Below, piece by piece: positions 37,769 to 47,429 of a stretch of DNA of 64,000 nucleotides (its first letter is position 1; each line of letters begins with the position of its first letter). The position numbers and the translations under genes were made by a program. The DNA is from Paenibacillus sp. FSL R5-0766 (GTDB taxonomy: Bacteria; Bacillota; Bacilli; Paenibacillales; Paenibacillaceae). The notes below the pieces were generated by a model, which worked only from the letters and a program-made list of their open reading frames with translations, had not been told where the DNA came from and did no database searches. The DNA lies in NCBI RefSeq assembly GCF_037971845.1, contig NZ_CP150227.1:3100001-3164000 (forward strand). Reading direction: 5' to 3'.

Positions 37769-40186
37769 TTAAGGCTTTTCTTTGGCCTGACGCTGGATTT
37801 CCTTGGCTGTTAAAGCTTTATCATATACTTTTACATTATCGAGGCTTCCTTTGTAGAACGGATCAGCCGTAAAACGACTCTTGCCTACATAAGCTTCCGT
37901 TACCTGGAGATCTTTCGGGTTAAAAGTAATTTCAGAGCTACTTGCAACCGATGTACCATTCACATACATAGTGCCCACATCACCCTGAAGGGTTACAGCG
38001 ACATGAACCCACTCTTTAGAAGGCAGTGGATTTGCTGCAATCAGGCTCTGATCCCGTCCCTCATTATGAATGGTGAATTGTAATGCTCCATTATGCTGGG
38101 AGGGTGTGAGGAACATATGTCTCGTCAAACCATTTCCAAAGTCGAAAATACGCTGCCAGGACCCGCCGCCGTCCCAATTGACCCAAGCGCTAAACGTGAA
38201 ATCCGTTGTATCTGTAATGAGTCCAGGTAACTGGATGAAACTGTCTGTCCCATTGAATGCAGCAGCCTGATTTTTGCCACTTGCAGCAGAACTGACCACG
38301 TTAAAGGCTTGTCCGTGATATTCGTTTTTGCTGTAATCCTGTGCGACTTTGCCAATTTTCTTGTGTTCAAAAGTATACTCCCCGAGCAATGGGCTTACCG
38401 CTTGCTGTGGAATGATAACGTTAAACGTTTTGGAGCTTACCGCAGTTCCTTTACGAATCGTTGCGGTTAATTTCACTTTGGCATCGCCCTTACCAGCGCG
38501 TGGTCGCTGCACTACACCTGTAGTGGATAGAGCCGAAGCATTGGAGCTTTTCCACGTAATGTCTGCATCACTTGTTCCCTTGGTAGGCAGAGACAGATTA
38601 AAGAACACTTGATCCGTATTGCTAATGCTCAGGTCCTTTTTCACCGCATCTACAATGTCCTGATCACTCCGTTCAACACCTTGAGTTCCCCAGATGGCAA
38701 TCCCGGAGGAGGAGAGGGCGCTAAAGGTCAGAACTGTACTCTGAGATTCCGAATTCCATTCATCTGTGAAAACGCCTTTGTACACAACATTATTCGAAGT
38801 GATCTGAATCTTGTTGTCTGCACCAAGACTCCACGTTCCTGTCACGGCACCATGAATCTGCCCATCTGCCGTGAACTGAACGGTCTGGGATGGCTTGATG
38901 TCCGCCGTGATGTCCTTACCATGATTCACCCATTGGTACTGACCGGCGATATCCTGAGTTGTCAGTTGCGTGGTATCTTCTCCCAAAGCCGCATAGCGAT
39001 ATGGAGAAACAACGGGCCAACCATCTGCATTCATATGCATCTCGTGTACGCGAACTTCATGCTCTTCGCCACGCCCTGGAAAGCGAGTATGGAAGATGAG
39101 AAATTGTTTGCCAGTCTCCGGATCAACATAAGCAGAGTTATGTCCTGGCGATACATAGCCGCTACCTAGGCCTGTGCCCGGATCACCGATCTGTCTCTCG
39201 AACAGGAAGTTCCCCATCAATTTGACTCCAAAAGGCTCAATAGAACGATCATCAAACAATGGTTTATCCTTGTCCGCTTTAACGTTGATCATATCGTTTC
39301 CTTCCGCATCGAGGAAAGGCCCATCCGGTGATTGGGAGCGAGCAACACGAATGTTGTATCCTCCATCAGCACCTAGTCCACCGTAAGACAGGTACAGATA
39401 ATAATAATCGGTTTCTGGACTGTAGAGCATATAAGGGGCTTCAATACGACTATGATTGCCTCCGGTCAGCTTTTTGCCATACCCTTGATTTGGCAGTGGT
39501 TTGCCTGTCGTTGCGTCCATCTCCAGAATGAAAATCCCTCCGGAATACGAGCCATACACCATCCATAACTTGCCGTTTTTATCATAGAAGACATCAGGAT
39601 CAACCACATTGGGATGAATCGTTGCATCGTAAATGGTACCATCCTCACTGATCTGATCCCACATGCCGGATTTTAACAGAATGCCTTGATCCTTATAAGG
39701 GCCTTCGATATTGTCTGCGACAGCAATGCCGAGCGCTGATCGCGGGGAGTCCCCTTTACAAGCATTGTAGTACATATAAAATTTGCCGTCCGCGAGCTGA
39801 ATGACATCTGCCGCCCATAACGTATCCGTCTGCGCCCACTCCAACGCTTCAGCGAATTCCTGGGTTACATTGGGGACAACAGGGTTGTTATCCGTAACGC
39901 CGGAGGCGACCAGATCCCAGTTCAAAAAGTCTTTGGACTTAGCTACTTGCAGGTGTGAACCAAAAATATAAAACGTATCATCCACCTTAATGACGGAAGG
40001 GTCATGCACAGAAACATTTTTGAATGATGGAGCAGGAGTTGCGATAGTTGTGGTGGAAGTCTGCGAGTTACCCACGGGTGCCTCTGAACCATTTGCGAAC
40101 ACCGAGACCGGTGCCAAAGTTGTTGCAGTAAGTAATGTGGTGCTTAGTACAGAAATGTTAAGTACGCGTACCCAATAACGTTTCAT
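37769..40186 (-). CDS. Secreted GH43 endo-1,5-alpha-L-arabinanase with Ig-like and LamG domains
   Basis: An 805-residue extracellular enzyme. A signal peptide (about residues 1-31, ending VFA) is followed by a five-bladed GH43 domain with catalytic base D62 in VHDPS, the pKa-modulating aspartate in VVDPDVFYD and the acid glutamate in SRIEAPYML. Next come the C-terminal module typical of large arabinanases (GQYQWVNHGKDITADI), a bacterial Ig-like segment (DADITWKSSNASAL) and a LamG domain (LGEYTFEHKKIG...YVGKSRF) that may bind carbohydrate. It should cut arabinan backbones outside the cell. ATG 40186 follows AAAGGGG. A cre-like site lies about 100 bases upstream. Confidence 0.93.
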   Translation of the reverse strand: MKRYWVRVLNISVLSTTLLTATTLAPVSVFANGSEAPVGNSQTSTTTIATPAPSFKNVSVHDPSVIKVDDTFYIFGSHLQVAKSKDFLNWDLVASGVTDNNPVVPNVTQEFAEALEWAQTDTLWAADVIQLADGKFYMYYNACKGDSPRSALGIAVADNIEGPYKDQGILLKSGMWDQISEDGTIYDATIHPNVVDPDVFYDKNGKLWMVYGSYSGGIFILEMDATTGKPLPNQGYGKKLTGGNHSRIEAPYMLYSPETDYYYLYLSYGGLGADGGYNIRVARSQSPDGPFLDAEGNDMINVKADKDKPLFDDRSIEPFGVKLMGNFLFERQIGDPGTGLGSGYVSPGHNSAYVDPETGKQFLIFHTRFPGRGEEHEVRVHEMHMNADGWPVVSPYRYAALGEDTTQLTTQDIAGQYQWVNHGKDITADIKPSQTVQFTADGQIHGAVTGTWSLGADNKIQITSNNVVYKGVFTDEWNSESQSTVLTFSALSSSGIAIWGTQGVERSDQDIVDAVKKDLSISNTDQVFFNLSLPTKGTSDADITWKSSNASALSTTGVVQRPRAGKGDAKVKLTATIRKGTAVSSKTFNVIIPQQAVSPLLGEYTFEHKKIGKVAQDYSKNEYHGQAFNVVSSAASGKNQAAAFNGTDSFIQLPGLITDTTDFTFSAWVNWDGGGSWQRIFDFGNGLTRHMFLTPSQHNGALQFTIHNEGRDQSLIAANPLPSKEWVHVAVTLQGDVGTMYVNGTSVASSSEITFNPKDLQVTEAYVGKSRFTADPFYKGSLDNVKVYDKALTAKEIQRQAKEKP

Positions 40187-40283
40187 ACGTTTCCCCTTTC
40201 CTATTTCCCGGAATGAAAAATAACCCGATACTTGGCAACACACGATATAAGGTTCGACAGACCTCCTTTGGGTATTTCATTAT

Positions 40284-40297
40284 ATCAAGCGCTTTCA
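40284..40297 (-). promoter_or_regulatory. Catabolite responsive element (cre) for the GH43 gene
   Basis: On the minus strand TGAAAGCGCTTGAT fits the CcpA box TGAAARCGYTTNCA except near its 3' end. Its position upstream of the arabinanase is where glucose repression would be expected. Confidence 0.7.
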
Positions 40298-40314
40298 TTT
40301 GTTATATTATCAAT

Positions 40315-40336
40315 TGGTTTATATGTTTGTAAACCA
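40315..40336. promoter_or_regulatory. Inverted repeat between the two arabinan genes
   Basis: TGGTTTA / TAAACCA arms with an eight-base centre. The intergenic region 40187-40571 otherwise holds only the cre and ribosome-binding sites. This is a candidate operator for a local arabinose or arabinan regulator; none is encoded beside it. Confidence 0.4.
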
Positions 40337-40571
40337 TAAATATAATGCTTATAAGACTAAAATGAATAAATAAAGAGAGACGGGAAGAACTGATAAGGCT
40401 CATCACATTCTAATAAACCAGTTGTCTTTCTCAAATTTAGGATTGAAATGGGGATCGATGATGCGCTATTATTACGTTTAAGAAATGTGTTTAACTATTT
40501 ATCAATCATTTTATATTAATACGAACAAAAAGCGTGAACTGACAATTTCCAACTACATAGGAGGTAAGAAC

Positions 40572-43500
40572 ATGGGCACATATCAAAATCAATTAATCGC
40601 ACAATACACGTTCGAAGATACCGTTCAGATCGGGAAGGACAGTTCCGGTAAGGGACATGATGGTATAGCCAAAGGTGAGATTCTACCTGTGATATCCGAG
40701 TTAAAAGGCAGAACGGCGGTGAGTTTCAACGGTGGAGCGAATGGAACTTCTTATCTGCAATTACCCTCGAATCTGCTTCGTGATGTAAGCGATAACACGG
40801 GAATTACGATTGCCACTTGGGTGTTTCTGGGCAAGGGGTCTAATGTGTGGGAACGCATTTTTGACTTTGGCAAAGGGGAGAAGGGGCCGTATTTATTTCT
40901 GACACGTCAGCTTCTGGGTACGTTATATGCTGGTGATAATCTGGTTGTCCACCCAAGCCGGGGAGTTGTAAGTGGAGAGTGGATGCACATTGCACTCTCC
41001 GTGGCAGGCAGCCAAGGGGGGACTTTGAGCAGTGCGGGACCAATTGTGTATGTAAATGGGGAGAAGGCCGCAGACGGTTCGATCAGTCAGACGTCGAGCG
41101 GCAATTATGCCAAATTGCGCGAATGGTTTGATTCGTTCACCGATCCTGAGAATTATAGCCAGAATTATATTGGACGTTCCCAGTATGCAGCGGATGTGGA
41201 TTTTGCAGGTTCGTTATCCGACTTCCGGATCTATGGGGCAGCGCTCACCATGGATGAAGTCATTGAAGTGATGTGTGAGTCACTGACCGATGAAGCGATT
41301 GTGAAGCTTGCGGCGGACAAGTACTTGTCCTTCCCCAACCAAATCATCACCAAGGATGTATCATTACCTGCAGACTTGCTGGGTGGTAAAGTGTCTGTTG
41401 AATGGAGCTCCAGTGCTCCAGAAGTTCTGTCTGAGAACGGAGGGGTTCAGGCAATCACATCGGCACAGGAGGTTACGCTCCGTGCGCTTTTGAACAGAGG
41501 TGATCGTAAGATAAGCCAAAGCTTTAACGTGTCTGTTGTGCCAGCGCATCTCCCGCCTTATACGGTGACCATCCATGGAGATCAGAAGGTGGCTGACATC
41601 AGTGAAGTCATGTATGGACTTTTTTACGAGGATATTAACAACGCGGCAGATGGCGGAATCTATGCAGAGCTTGTTCAGAATCGATCATTTGAGTCTTTTG
41701 CATTTGATACGTACTCGCATGACTCTGGAGAATGTGGTTGTTCGACAGGTCGAAATCGTGAACCTTTGTTTGCCTGGTCAGGCGATACCGAGAAAATGCT
41801 CGTACAGCATACGGACGGACTGAACGTTCACTTTAACGTGGAAGACCCTGAAGTAAATGCTTATTATGTCACGGTTCAGGATGGGGCTACGATTCGGAAT
41901 CGTGGATTCTCCGACTCCAACCAGCATTGTGCCATGTCCATCAAGCAGGGCGAATCATATGACTTTACCGTATGGGCAAAAGCAGAATCGGCAGGAACGA
42001 TCACTGTTCAATTGCAGGATGGAAGAGACACTTCCATCAGTGATTCGGTAACGCTGCATGTTGAAGGTGGGAACACATGGAAGAAATACGGTCTGTCTCT
42101 AACCGGAACGGAGACTGTACTTGGTCAACTGGCACTTACGTTTGCAGGTGACATCTCCATCGATATGGTGTCCTTAGTCCCTCAAAATGTATGGGGAGCT
42201 GATCCGACAGAAGAAGGGATATCGGCTACAGCACATGCCAACTACACAGGTAACCCGAACTATCGATTGAGAAAAGATCTAATCCAGGCACTTGCAGATC
42301 TGCATCCGAAGTTCTTGCGTTTTCCGGGAGGATGTATCTCGGAGGGATCTTTTATCTGGGATAACGTATATGACTGGAAGGATTCTGTGGGTCCGGTTGA
42401 GCTCCGCAAAGAGAATTATAATGTCTGGGGTTACATGATGACGATGGGCCTTGGTTATATGGAGTACTTCCAACTGGCGGAAGATCTGAATGCCGCTCCA
42501 GTTCCAGTCATGGCTTGTGGTGTGTTGTGTCAGGCACGCTCGGATTATGCTCACCCTGCGGGTGGCGCTTTAAGGGATTATTATATCCGCAACTTTACAG
42601 ACCTGATTGACTTTGCGCTCAGTACAGACTTTGAACACAACGAATGGGCGGCGGTACGAAGCCAGATGGGACATCCTGAACCGTTTGATCTTCGTTATCT
42701 GGGCGTAGGCAATGAGAACTGGGGCACTGAATTTTTTGCCAACTTCGAAGTATTCAAACGTTCAATAGATGAGTACATGAAACAGAACTATCCTGATCAT
42801 GAGCTGCACATTATCTCGACGGTTGGAGCTCAGGCGGATGATGATGCGTACCAGGAAGGATGGAAATTCCTCAGCGGGAATCTGACCGGGTCAGCTCAGG
42901 TTGCTTTTGCAGATGGCACTGAGGTGATTGAGGAGACCGTAACTTGGTATGAGAATCAGGACAATTACATGGACACCATTGCAGATGAGCACTACTACCG
43001 CTCCAATGAATATTTGCTGAATAACGTAGATCGGTACAACTACTATGACCGGGCCTATCTTGAAGACGGAAGTATCGATTGGAAAGAAACATCCAAAGTA
43101 TTTGTGGGAGAATATGCTTCCACGGACAAAAACACGCTGGCAGGAGCGGTAGCAGAAGCTGCGATCATGACTGGATTTGAAAATAACGCGGACGTTGTTC
43201 GTTTGGCTGCCTATGCGCCATTGTTCAACAAAGTACTAACGGATGGTACTTACCGCTGGACGCCAGACTGCATCTGGTTTGATGATGAAACAGTATGGTA
43301 TACACCGAATTATTATGTACAGCAGCTTTTTGCAAAATATGTAGGGGATCAGGTGCTTGAGACTTCATTCTCCACCTATAGCAAAGGCAAACCGTTGAAT
43401 CTCATTCCTCGTGGAGGCATCGAGATTGCAACAGGTCATGCAGACATCGTGGTGAAACGAGTCACAGTGACGTCCAATGTGGATGGAACGATACTGCTAG

Positions 43501-44309
43501 ATGAAGATTTCAGGGAACGTACAGAGCCAAGTGACGCATGGAGACAGATTCCCGGATCGGAAGGATACACATTAACCGCAGGAAAAGGACTCATTTTGAA
43601 GGCACAATCAAGTGGATTGAATGGATTGTATCTGCTAAATGACGAATGGACCAACTACCAAGTTCACGTTGAGGCTGAAAGAATTTCAGGTGAGGATGGT
43701 TTTTACATTGGCGTGGGACTGACGGATATCTCACCTGAGAACAAGGATGTTATTGAGTACGCAATCAGTTATGGCGGGAACGCAACAGGCGTAAAGGTGT
43801 ACAAACAAGGGATTGAGGGTTACACCTTGGGAGACTATTCATCCAGTTCGGCAGCCGGTAACCTGAGAGCGGCCAACTATGAACCACTGGAGAATGGGAC
43901 TAATTATACAATCACGGTTAACTATGGTGGGGATACAGGAAAGAATCTGATCTGCTCCTATACAGACGGACGTAATACCAGCAAGGTTCTGGATTACAAG
44001 CTGGAAGCTTACAACCGGGAAGTGTTCCACTCTGTTACAAAAGACGCACGGCATGTGTATGTGAAACTGGTCAATGCAGATGGTGTGGATAAATCAACCC
44101 GGATTTGCCTTCAGGATCTGAAGGTGGATACTTCAGCCAGGCTGATCACACTTACTGGAGAAGATCATCTGGTGCATATTCCGAATGTGAATCAGAAGAA
44201 TGATGAGAAAGTGGTTCCCCAAGAACAGGAGATTAAGTTGAATGGTGAATCAGCGATTGTATGTTTGCCTGCTCATTCGGTAAATGTACTTATTATGAAT
44301 CTTCTGTAA
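40572..44309 (+). CDS. GH51 alpha-L-arabinofuranosidase with N-terminal LamG domain, no signal peptide
   Basis: A 1245-residue multidomain glycosidase. Residues about 5-235 form a LamG domain and 250-325 a bacterial Ig-like module. Residues 330-1240 hold the GH51 region with acid/base E715 in GNENWG and nucleophile E847 in VFVGEYAS, interrupted by a second carbohydrate-binding-like segment (DEDFRERTEPSDAW to GVGLTD, about 978-1060). It should remove arabinofuranose from arabino-oligosaccharides. ATG 40572 has AGGAGG nine bases ahead and gives MGTYQNQLIAQYTF, with no signal peptide. It is unusual to find these surface-type domains in an apparently cytoplasmic protein. Divergent from the secreted GH43. 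Confidence 0.92.
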   Translation: MGTYQNQLIAQYTFEDTVQIGKDSSGKGHDGIAKGEILPVISELKGRTAVSFNGGANGTSYLQLPSNLLRDVSDNTGITIATWVFLGKGSNVWERIFDFGKGEKGPYLFLTRQLLGTLYAGDNLVVHPSRGVVSGEWMHIALSVAGSQGGTLSSAGPIVYVNGEKAADGSISQTSSGNYAKLREWFDSFTDPENYSQNYIGRSQYAADVDFAGSLSDFRIYGAALTMDEVIEVMCESLTDEAIVKLAADKYLSFPNQIITKDVSLPADLLGGKVSVEWSSSAPEVLSENGGVQAITSAQEVTLRALLNRGDRKISQSFNVSVVPAHLPPYTVTIHGDQKVADISEVMYGLFYEDINNAADGGIYAELVQNRSFESFAFDTYSHDSGECGCSTGRNREPLFAWSGDTEKMLVQHTDGLNVHFNVEDPEVNAYYVTVQDGATIRNRGFSDSNQHCAMSIKQGESYDFTVWAKAESAGTITVQLQDGRDTSISDSVTLHVEGGNTWKKYGLSLTGTETVLGQLALTFAGDISIDMVSLVPQNVWGADPTEEGISATAHANYTGNPNYRLRKDLIQALADLHPKFLRFPGGCISEGSFIWDNVYDWKDSVGPVELRKENYNVWGYMMTMGLGYMEYFQLAEDLNAAPVPVMACGVLCQARSDYAHPAGGALRDYYIRNFTDLIDFALSTDFEHNEWAAVRSQMGHPEPFDLRYLGVGNENWGTEFFANFEVFKRSIDEYMKQNYPDHELHIISTVGAQADDDAYQEGWKFLSGNLTGSAQVAFADGTEVIEETVTWYENQDNYMDTIADEHYYRSNEYLLNNVDRYNYYDRAYLEDGSIDWKETSKVFVGEYASTDKNTLAGAVAEAAIMTGFENNADVVRLAAYAPLFNKVLTDGTYRWTPDCIWFDDETVWYTPNYYVQQLFAKYVGDQVLETSFSTYSKGKPLNLIPRGGIEIATGHADIVVKRVTVTSNVDGTILLDEDFRERTEPSDAWRQIPGSEGYTLTAGKGLILKAQSSGLNGLYLLNDEWTNYQVHVEAERISGEDGFYIGVGLTDISPENKDVIEYAISYGGNATGVKVYKQGIEGYTLGDYSSSSAAGNLRAANYEPLENGTNYTITVNYGGDTGKNLICSYTDGRNTSKVLDYKLEAYNREVFHSVTKDARHVYVKLVNADGVDKSTRICLQDLKVDTSARLITLTGEDHLVHIPNVNQKNDEKVVPQEQEIKLNGESAIVCLPAHSVNVLIMNLL

Positions 44310-44326
44310 GAAAAATATATAAATAA

Positions 44327-44374
44327 TGCCCCTTTAAGCAGACAACTGTCGTTTGCTTAAGGGGGCGTTTTGCT
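44327..44374 (+). terminator. Terminator after the GH51 gene
   Basis: GCCCCTTTAAGCA / TGCTTAAGGGGGC stem followed by GTTTT. Confidence 0.85.
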
Positions 44375-44443
44375 AGGAAACATGGTTGGGAAATAAAAAG
44401 CAATCATTGTTCCGCAATAGGATAACATGTTCTTCGTCGTATG

Positions 44444-45841
44444 TTAACCAATGAGGACATGATCCTCTGCATAACCGATTTTGGATGTACGTTTCTTCTG
44501 CGCCAATGCAAAAGCCAGAGTTAGTGGTCCCAATCGTCCTGCAAACATCGTAATGGTGACTATAATTTTACCCGCAACACTCAACTCACTTGTCAGACCC
44601 ATCGATAGTCCTGTAGTGCTAAAAGCCGAAGTGGCTTCAAACAGAACATCCAGAAAATGATTTTCAAGAATGCCTTCGGATATGGATAACAAAATGGAGA
44701 TCCCAAGTACAAAGGCAAGGGCACTTAAGACAACAGCGAGTGCGCGCATCACTGTTTCTTCTGCAATTTTACGCTCAAAAGCATGAATTTGTCCGCCGCC
44801 TCGAAATGTTTGAATGGTCGCAAGAACAAGAACCACAAAAGTATTGATTTTAATTCCTCCACCTGTTCCGCCGGAAGAAGCCCCAATGAACATTAGAATA
44901 ATAATGAAAAATTGGGATGTGGCCAACATACTTCCAATGTCAATGGTGTTGAATCCGGAGCTTCGAGGAGCAGTACCCTGAAATAGAGAAGCCCATATAC
45001 GTTCACCGAAAGATAAATCAGCGAACGTAGCAGGATTCCAACTCTCGATTAAGAAGATGGTGATGAATCCGAACAAGTATAGAGAAAAACTGCCGATTAA
45101 TACTATCTTTGAATGCAAGGAGAGCTTTCTCCATGAACGTTTGCGGAATACATCCACAACCACAATATAACCCAAGCCGCCAATGATAAAGAGCGTAATG
45201 ACCGTAAGATTAACAATCGGGTCACCAACAAATGGGGTAAGGCTATCACTCCAAAGAGAGAAACCCGCATTATTGAAGGCAGAGATGGAATGGAATATGG
45301 CGTAATAGAAAGCTTGTCCCCATCCCAAATCGCTCTGCCAGCGCAATGTAAGAACCACTGTAGCCAGCGCTTCAAAAGCAAAGGCTATAAGTACAATATA
45401 CATGGATAGCTTAACCAGACCTTGAGCTGAGGAGGTATTGGTGGCTTGTTGAATAAGAAGCCTCTGTTTCAAGCCAATCCGTTTCCCCAGAATAATAGCT
45501 ACCATTACACCTAGTGTCATGAACCCTAGTCCACCAACCTGAATCAAAATCATGATAATGACCTGTCCGAATGTTGAAAAGACACTCCCTGTATCCAAGA
45601 CAATCAGCCCATTTACACATATAGCAGAGGTTGCTGTGAACAAGGCATCAAGTAAACCGATGGAAGTCCCGGTACGTGAAGATATCGGCAGTGCAAGCAA
45701 TATAGCTCCGATCCAGATGAGAGTGAAGAAGATCATCATGATAAGTTGAGGAGGGCTCATATTATTTTTTAACTTGTTCACAATTGATTCAATGTTCATT
45801 AGGGCCGAAGTTTTCATTACACGTTTATTTCTTTGGTTCAT
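44444..45841 (-). CDS. ktrB: Potassium uptake channel subunit KtrB (TrkH/KtrB family)
   Basis: Ion-conducting subunit of a sodium-dependent potassium uptake system. The 465-residue protein has four membrane-pore-membrane repeats with filter loops around TSAICVNGLIVLDTG, SAFNNAGFSL, GASSGGTGGGIK and TSAFSTTGLSMG. The GSSGGTGGGIK loop after the third repeat is the family gate. ATG 45841 lies inside the end of ktrA (17-base overlap) with GGAG seven bases ahead, so the two are translationally coupled. Downstream terminators protect it from the GH51 transcript. Confidence 0.93.
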   Translation of the reverse strand: MNQRNKRVMKTSALMNIESIVNKLKNNMSPPQLIMMIFFTLIWIGAILLALPISSRTGTSIGLLDALFTATSAICVNGLIVLDTGSVFSTFGQVIIMILIQVGGLGFMTLGVMVAIILGKRIGLKQRLLIQQATNTSSAQGLVKLSMYIVLIAFAFEALATVVLTLRWQSDLGWGQAFYYAIFHSISAFNNAGFSLWSDSLTPFVGDPIVNLTVITLFIIGGLGYIVVVDVFRKRSWRKLSLHSKIVLIGSFSLYLFGFITIFLIESWNPATFADLSFGERIWASLFQGTAPRSSGFNTIDIGSMLATSQFFIIILMFIGASSGGTGGGIKINTFVVLVLATIQTFRGGGQIHAFERKIAEETVMRALAVVLSALAFVLGISILLSISEGILENHFLDVLFEATSAFSTTGLSMGLTSELSVAGKIIVTITMFAGRLGPLTLAFALAQKKRTSKIGYAEDHVLIG

Positions 45842-46490
45842 AATCACTCTCCAGATTCCGAATGTCATCGTTACTGCCTATTAACAGGAGCATATCTCCC
45901 GCACGGACTATGTCTTCTGCCATGGGTGAGATATTTAAGTTATTCCCCGTTTTGATGGCGATAACGGTACATCCATATTCAGCTCGAATATTGAGTTCTA
46001 GCAATGTCTTTTGATTCATGCTTAAGGGAGCTCTGATCTCGACCAGATTATAATCTGAAGACAATTCAATGGAATCAATGATGTTGTCTGAACTAAGCTG
46101 ATTCCCCAGTCTCGTGGCCATGTCACGTTCAGGGTAAACAATCTGATCCGCACCGATCTTGCTAAGCACACTACCGTGATTATCATTTTTGGCCTTGGCT
46201 GTTACTTTGGGCACATTAAGTTCTTTCAACAATAGAGTGGTCAGTATACTTGCTTGCAGATCTTCGCCGATCGCAACAATGGCGTGTGAAAAGTTACTTG
46301 CCCCAAGCTCCATAAGGACTGATTTGTCAGTACAGTCTGCTTGTACGGCATGGGTTGCCACCGTTGAAATTTCCTGAACAAGAGTTTCGCTTTTGTCTAC
46401 TGCGAGCACTTCATGCCCGTTTTTAATGAGTGTGTGTGTCAAGCTTGAACCGAATCGTCCAAGACCAAGTACCATAAACTGTTTTTTCAT
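45825..46490 (-). CDS. ktrA: Potassium uptake regulatory subunit KtrA (RCK domain)
   Basis: Cytosolic gating ring subunit of 221 residues. The N-terminal RCK/Rossmann domain binds ATP/ADP (FMVLGLGRFGSSL, then VDKSE after the second strand). The C-terminal RCK_C domain (about 140-218; GCTVIAIKTGNNLNISP...MLLLIG) binds cyclic di-AMP in homologues. ATG 46490 with AGGG ahead gives MKKQFMVLG; two upstream starts are less likely. It precedes and overlaps ktrB. The 5' leader shows a hairpin but no c-di-AMP riboswitch that I can recognise. Confidence 0.93.
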   Translation of the reverse strand: MKKQFMVLGLGRFGSSLTHTLIKNGHEVLAVDKSETLVQEISTVATHAVQADCTDKSVLMELGASNFSHAIVAIGEDLQASILTTLLLKELNVPKVTAKAKNDNHGSVLSKIGADQIVYPERDMATRLGNQLSSDNIIDSIELSSDYNLVEIRAPLSMNQKTLLELNIRAEYGCTVIAIKTGNNLNISPMAEDIVRAGDMLLLIGSNDDIRNLESDYEPKK

Positions 46491-46572
46491 AATATCCCTC
46501 ATTGTAATCAAAATAAATAATGGTTTTCTCTATATCTTAATAGGTAAATATTACTTTACGTATTCAGGATTG

Positions 46573-46603
46573 CAAGGTTTCATATCGTAGTTAGCAAACC
46601 TTG
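46573..46603 (-). promoter_or_regulatory. Inverted repeat in the ktrA leader
   Basis: CAAGGTTT (46573-46580) and AAACCTTG (46596-46603) are perfect arms with a 15-base loop, about 83 bases ahead of ktrA. It could be an mRNA hairpin or a repressor site. There is no T run. Confidence 0.35.
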
Positions 46604-46693
46604 GTCCAACATGTCTATGTCTATGCATATCTTCAAAAGAGTTCATTCTAATGGCTCAAGAATAGAATTGCAACAAATTAATTCCAAAATGAA

Positions 46694-46730
46694 AAATGGT
46701 GCGCTCCCATAAGGAGAGGCACCATTCTTT
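46694..46730 (-). terminator. Terminator after the 86-aa gene
   Basis: On the minus strand GGTGC..CTCC / GGGAG.GCACC stem followed by TTTTTC. It separates the small gene from ktrA. Confidence 0.8.
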
Positions 46731-46738
46731 GGGGCAAA

Positions 46739-46999
46739 TTATTTTCGTTTCAATAACAGAACCCCGCTGATTGCTGACGTTTTGTAGCGGTAGACCACTT
46801 TGAATCCAATATCATTGTCCAGCAAACAGTTTAATGCATTGATCAACCGTGCACCAGGAACCAGTGTGAATGTACATGGAGACGTATTACCAATCACACG
46901 TACACTTTGGATTCTGCGCGCAGAACCGGGAATGAGCGGATTTCTAGACCAGTAGATTAACACCAGATCTGGTTGTCGAACAGCATTGACACGAGCCAT
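46739..46999 (-). CDS. Conserved-looking small protein of unknown function, 86 aa
   Basis: A basic 86-residue protein starting MARVNAVRQPDLVLIYW, beta-rich, with one isolated stretch NALNCLLDNDIGFKVVYRYK and ending LLLKRK. No signal peptide or membrane span. ATG 46999 follows GAGATGATT; ATG 47008 would add three residues. It has its own terminator 9-45 bases behind it, which supports a real gene. A weak sigma-K-like -10 (CATCTACTA) lies upstream, so sporulation expression is possible but unproven. I do not recognise the family. Confidence 0.65.
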   Translation of the reverse strand: MARVNAVRQPDLVLIYWSRNPLIPGSARRIQSVRVIGNTSPCTFTLVPGARLINALNCLLDNDIGFKVVYRYKTSAISGVLLLKRK

Positions 47000-47094
47000 A
47001 CTAATCATCTCTTTTCTATTAAAGGTTCTTAATAGTAGATGAAAAGTAGAGGAAAGGGTGTTAGACGGAAGTCATGCTGTTTAATAAATAGACT

Positions 47095-47223
47095 CTACTT
47101 ATTCGTTGAGTGCTGTTTGGATGGTAGCTTGTCCCCTGGCGTTCCCTTGCCGTTGTTTTTATTGTGACGCGCTTTTTCGGCATTTTCGTTAATTTTTTTC
47201 ACAAAATCTTGAGTACTTTCCAT
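47095..47223 (-). CDS. DUF4023-like small protein, 42 aa
   Basis: ATG 47223 is preceded by AAAGGAG (12 bases) and encodes a 42-residue, lysine- and asparagine-rich polar protein: MESTQDFVKKINENAEKAR, then a GKGTPGDKLPSKQH tail. From memory this pattern matches the DUF4023 family of short Bacillus and Paenibacillus proteins of unknown function; the KLPSKQH end is characteristic. It has no signal peptide and is probably disordered. Confidence 0.65.
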   Translation of the reverse strand: MESTQDFVKKINENAEKARHNKNNGKGTPGDKLPSKQHSTNK

Positions 47224-47429
47224 TTTAAATTACAGCTCCTTTCACAAGCAAAATGTGTATTCCCGATTGTTAATATAACCACTGGAAAGTGATTTTATTT
47301 TGGTGACATCGCTAAATTTAATTCTGATTCCACCTGCCTAGGTCAGTTGGGACATACTGGACATGGGAGGTTCATGCATCTAAACTAGATAGATCAGACA
47401 CACTAAGAAGGGATGCGCCGATCCATACC

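Noticed and set aside
38609..39169. 186-codon plus-strand open frame
   Set aside because: Antisense to the GH43 arabinanase domain with no ribosome-binding site or family features.
46512..46738. c-di-AMP (ydaO-type) riboswitch upstream of ktrA
   Set aside because: Such riboswitches are common before ktr genes, but the conserved core blocks are not visible in this leader; only a simple inverted repeat is present.
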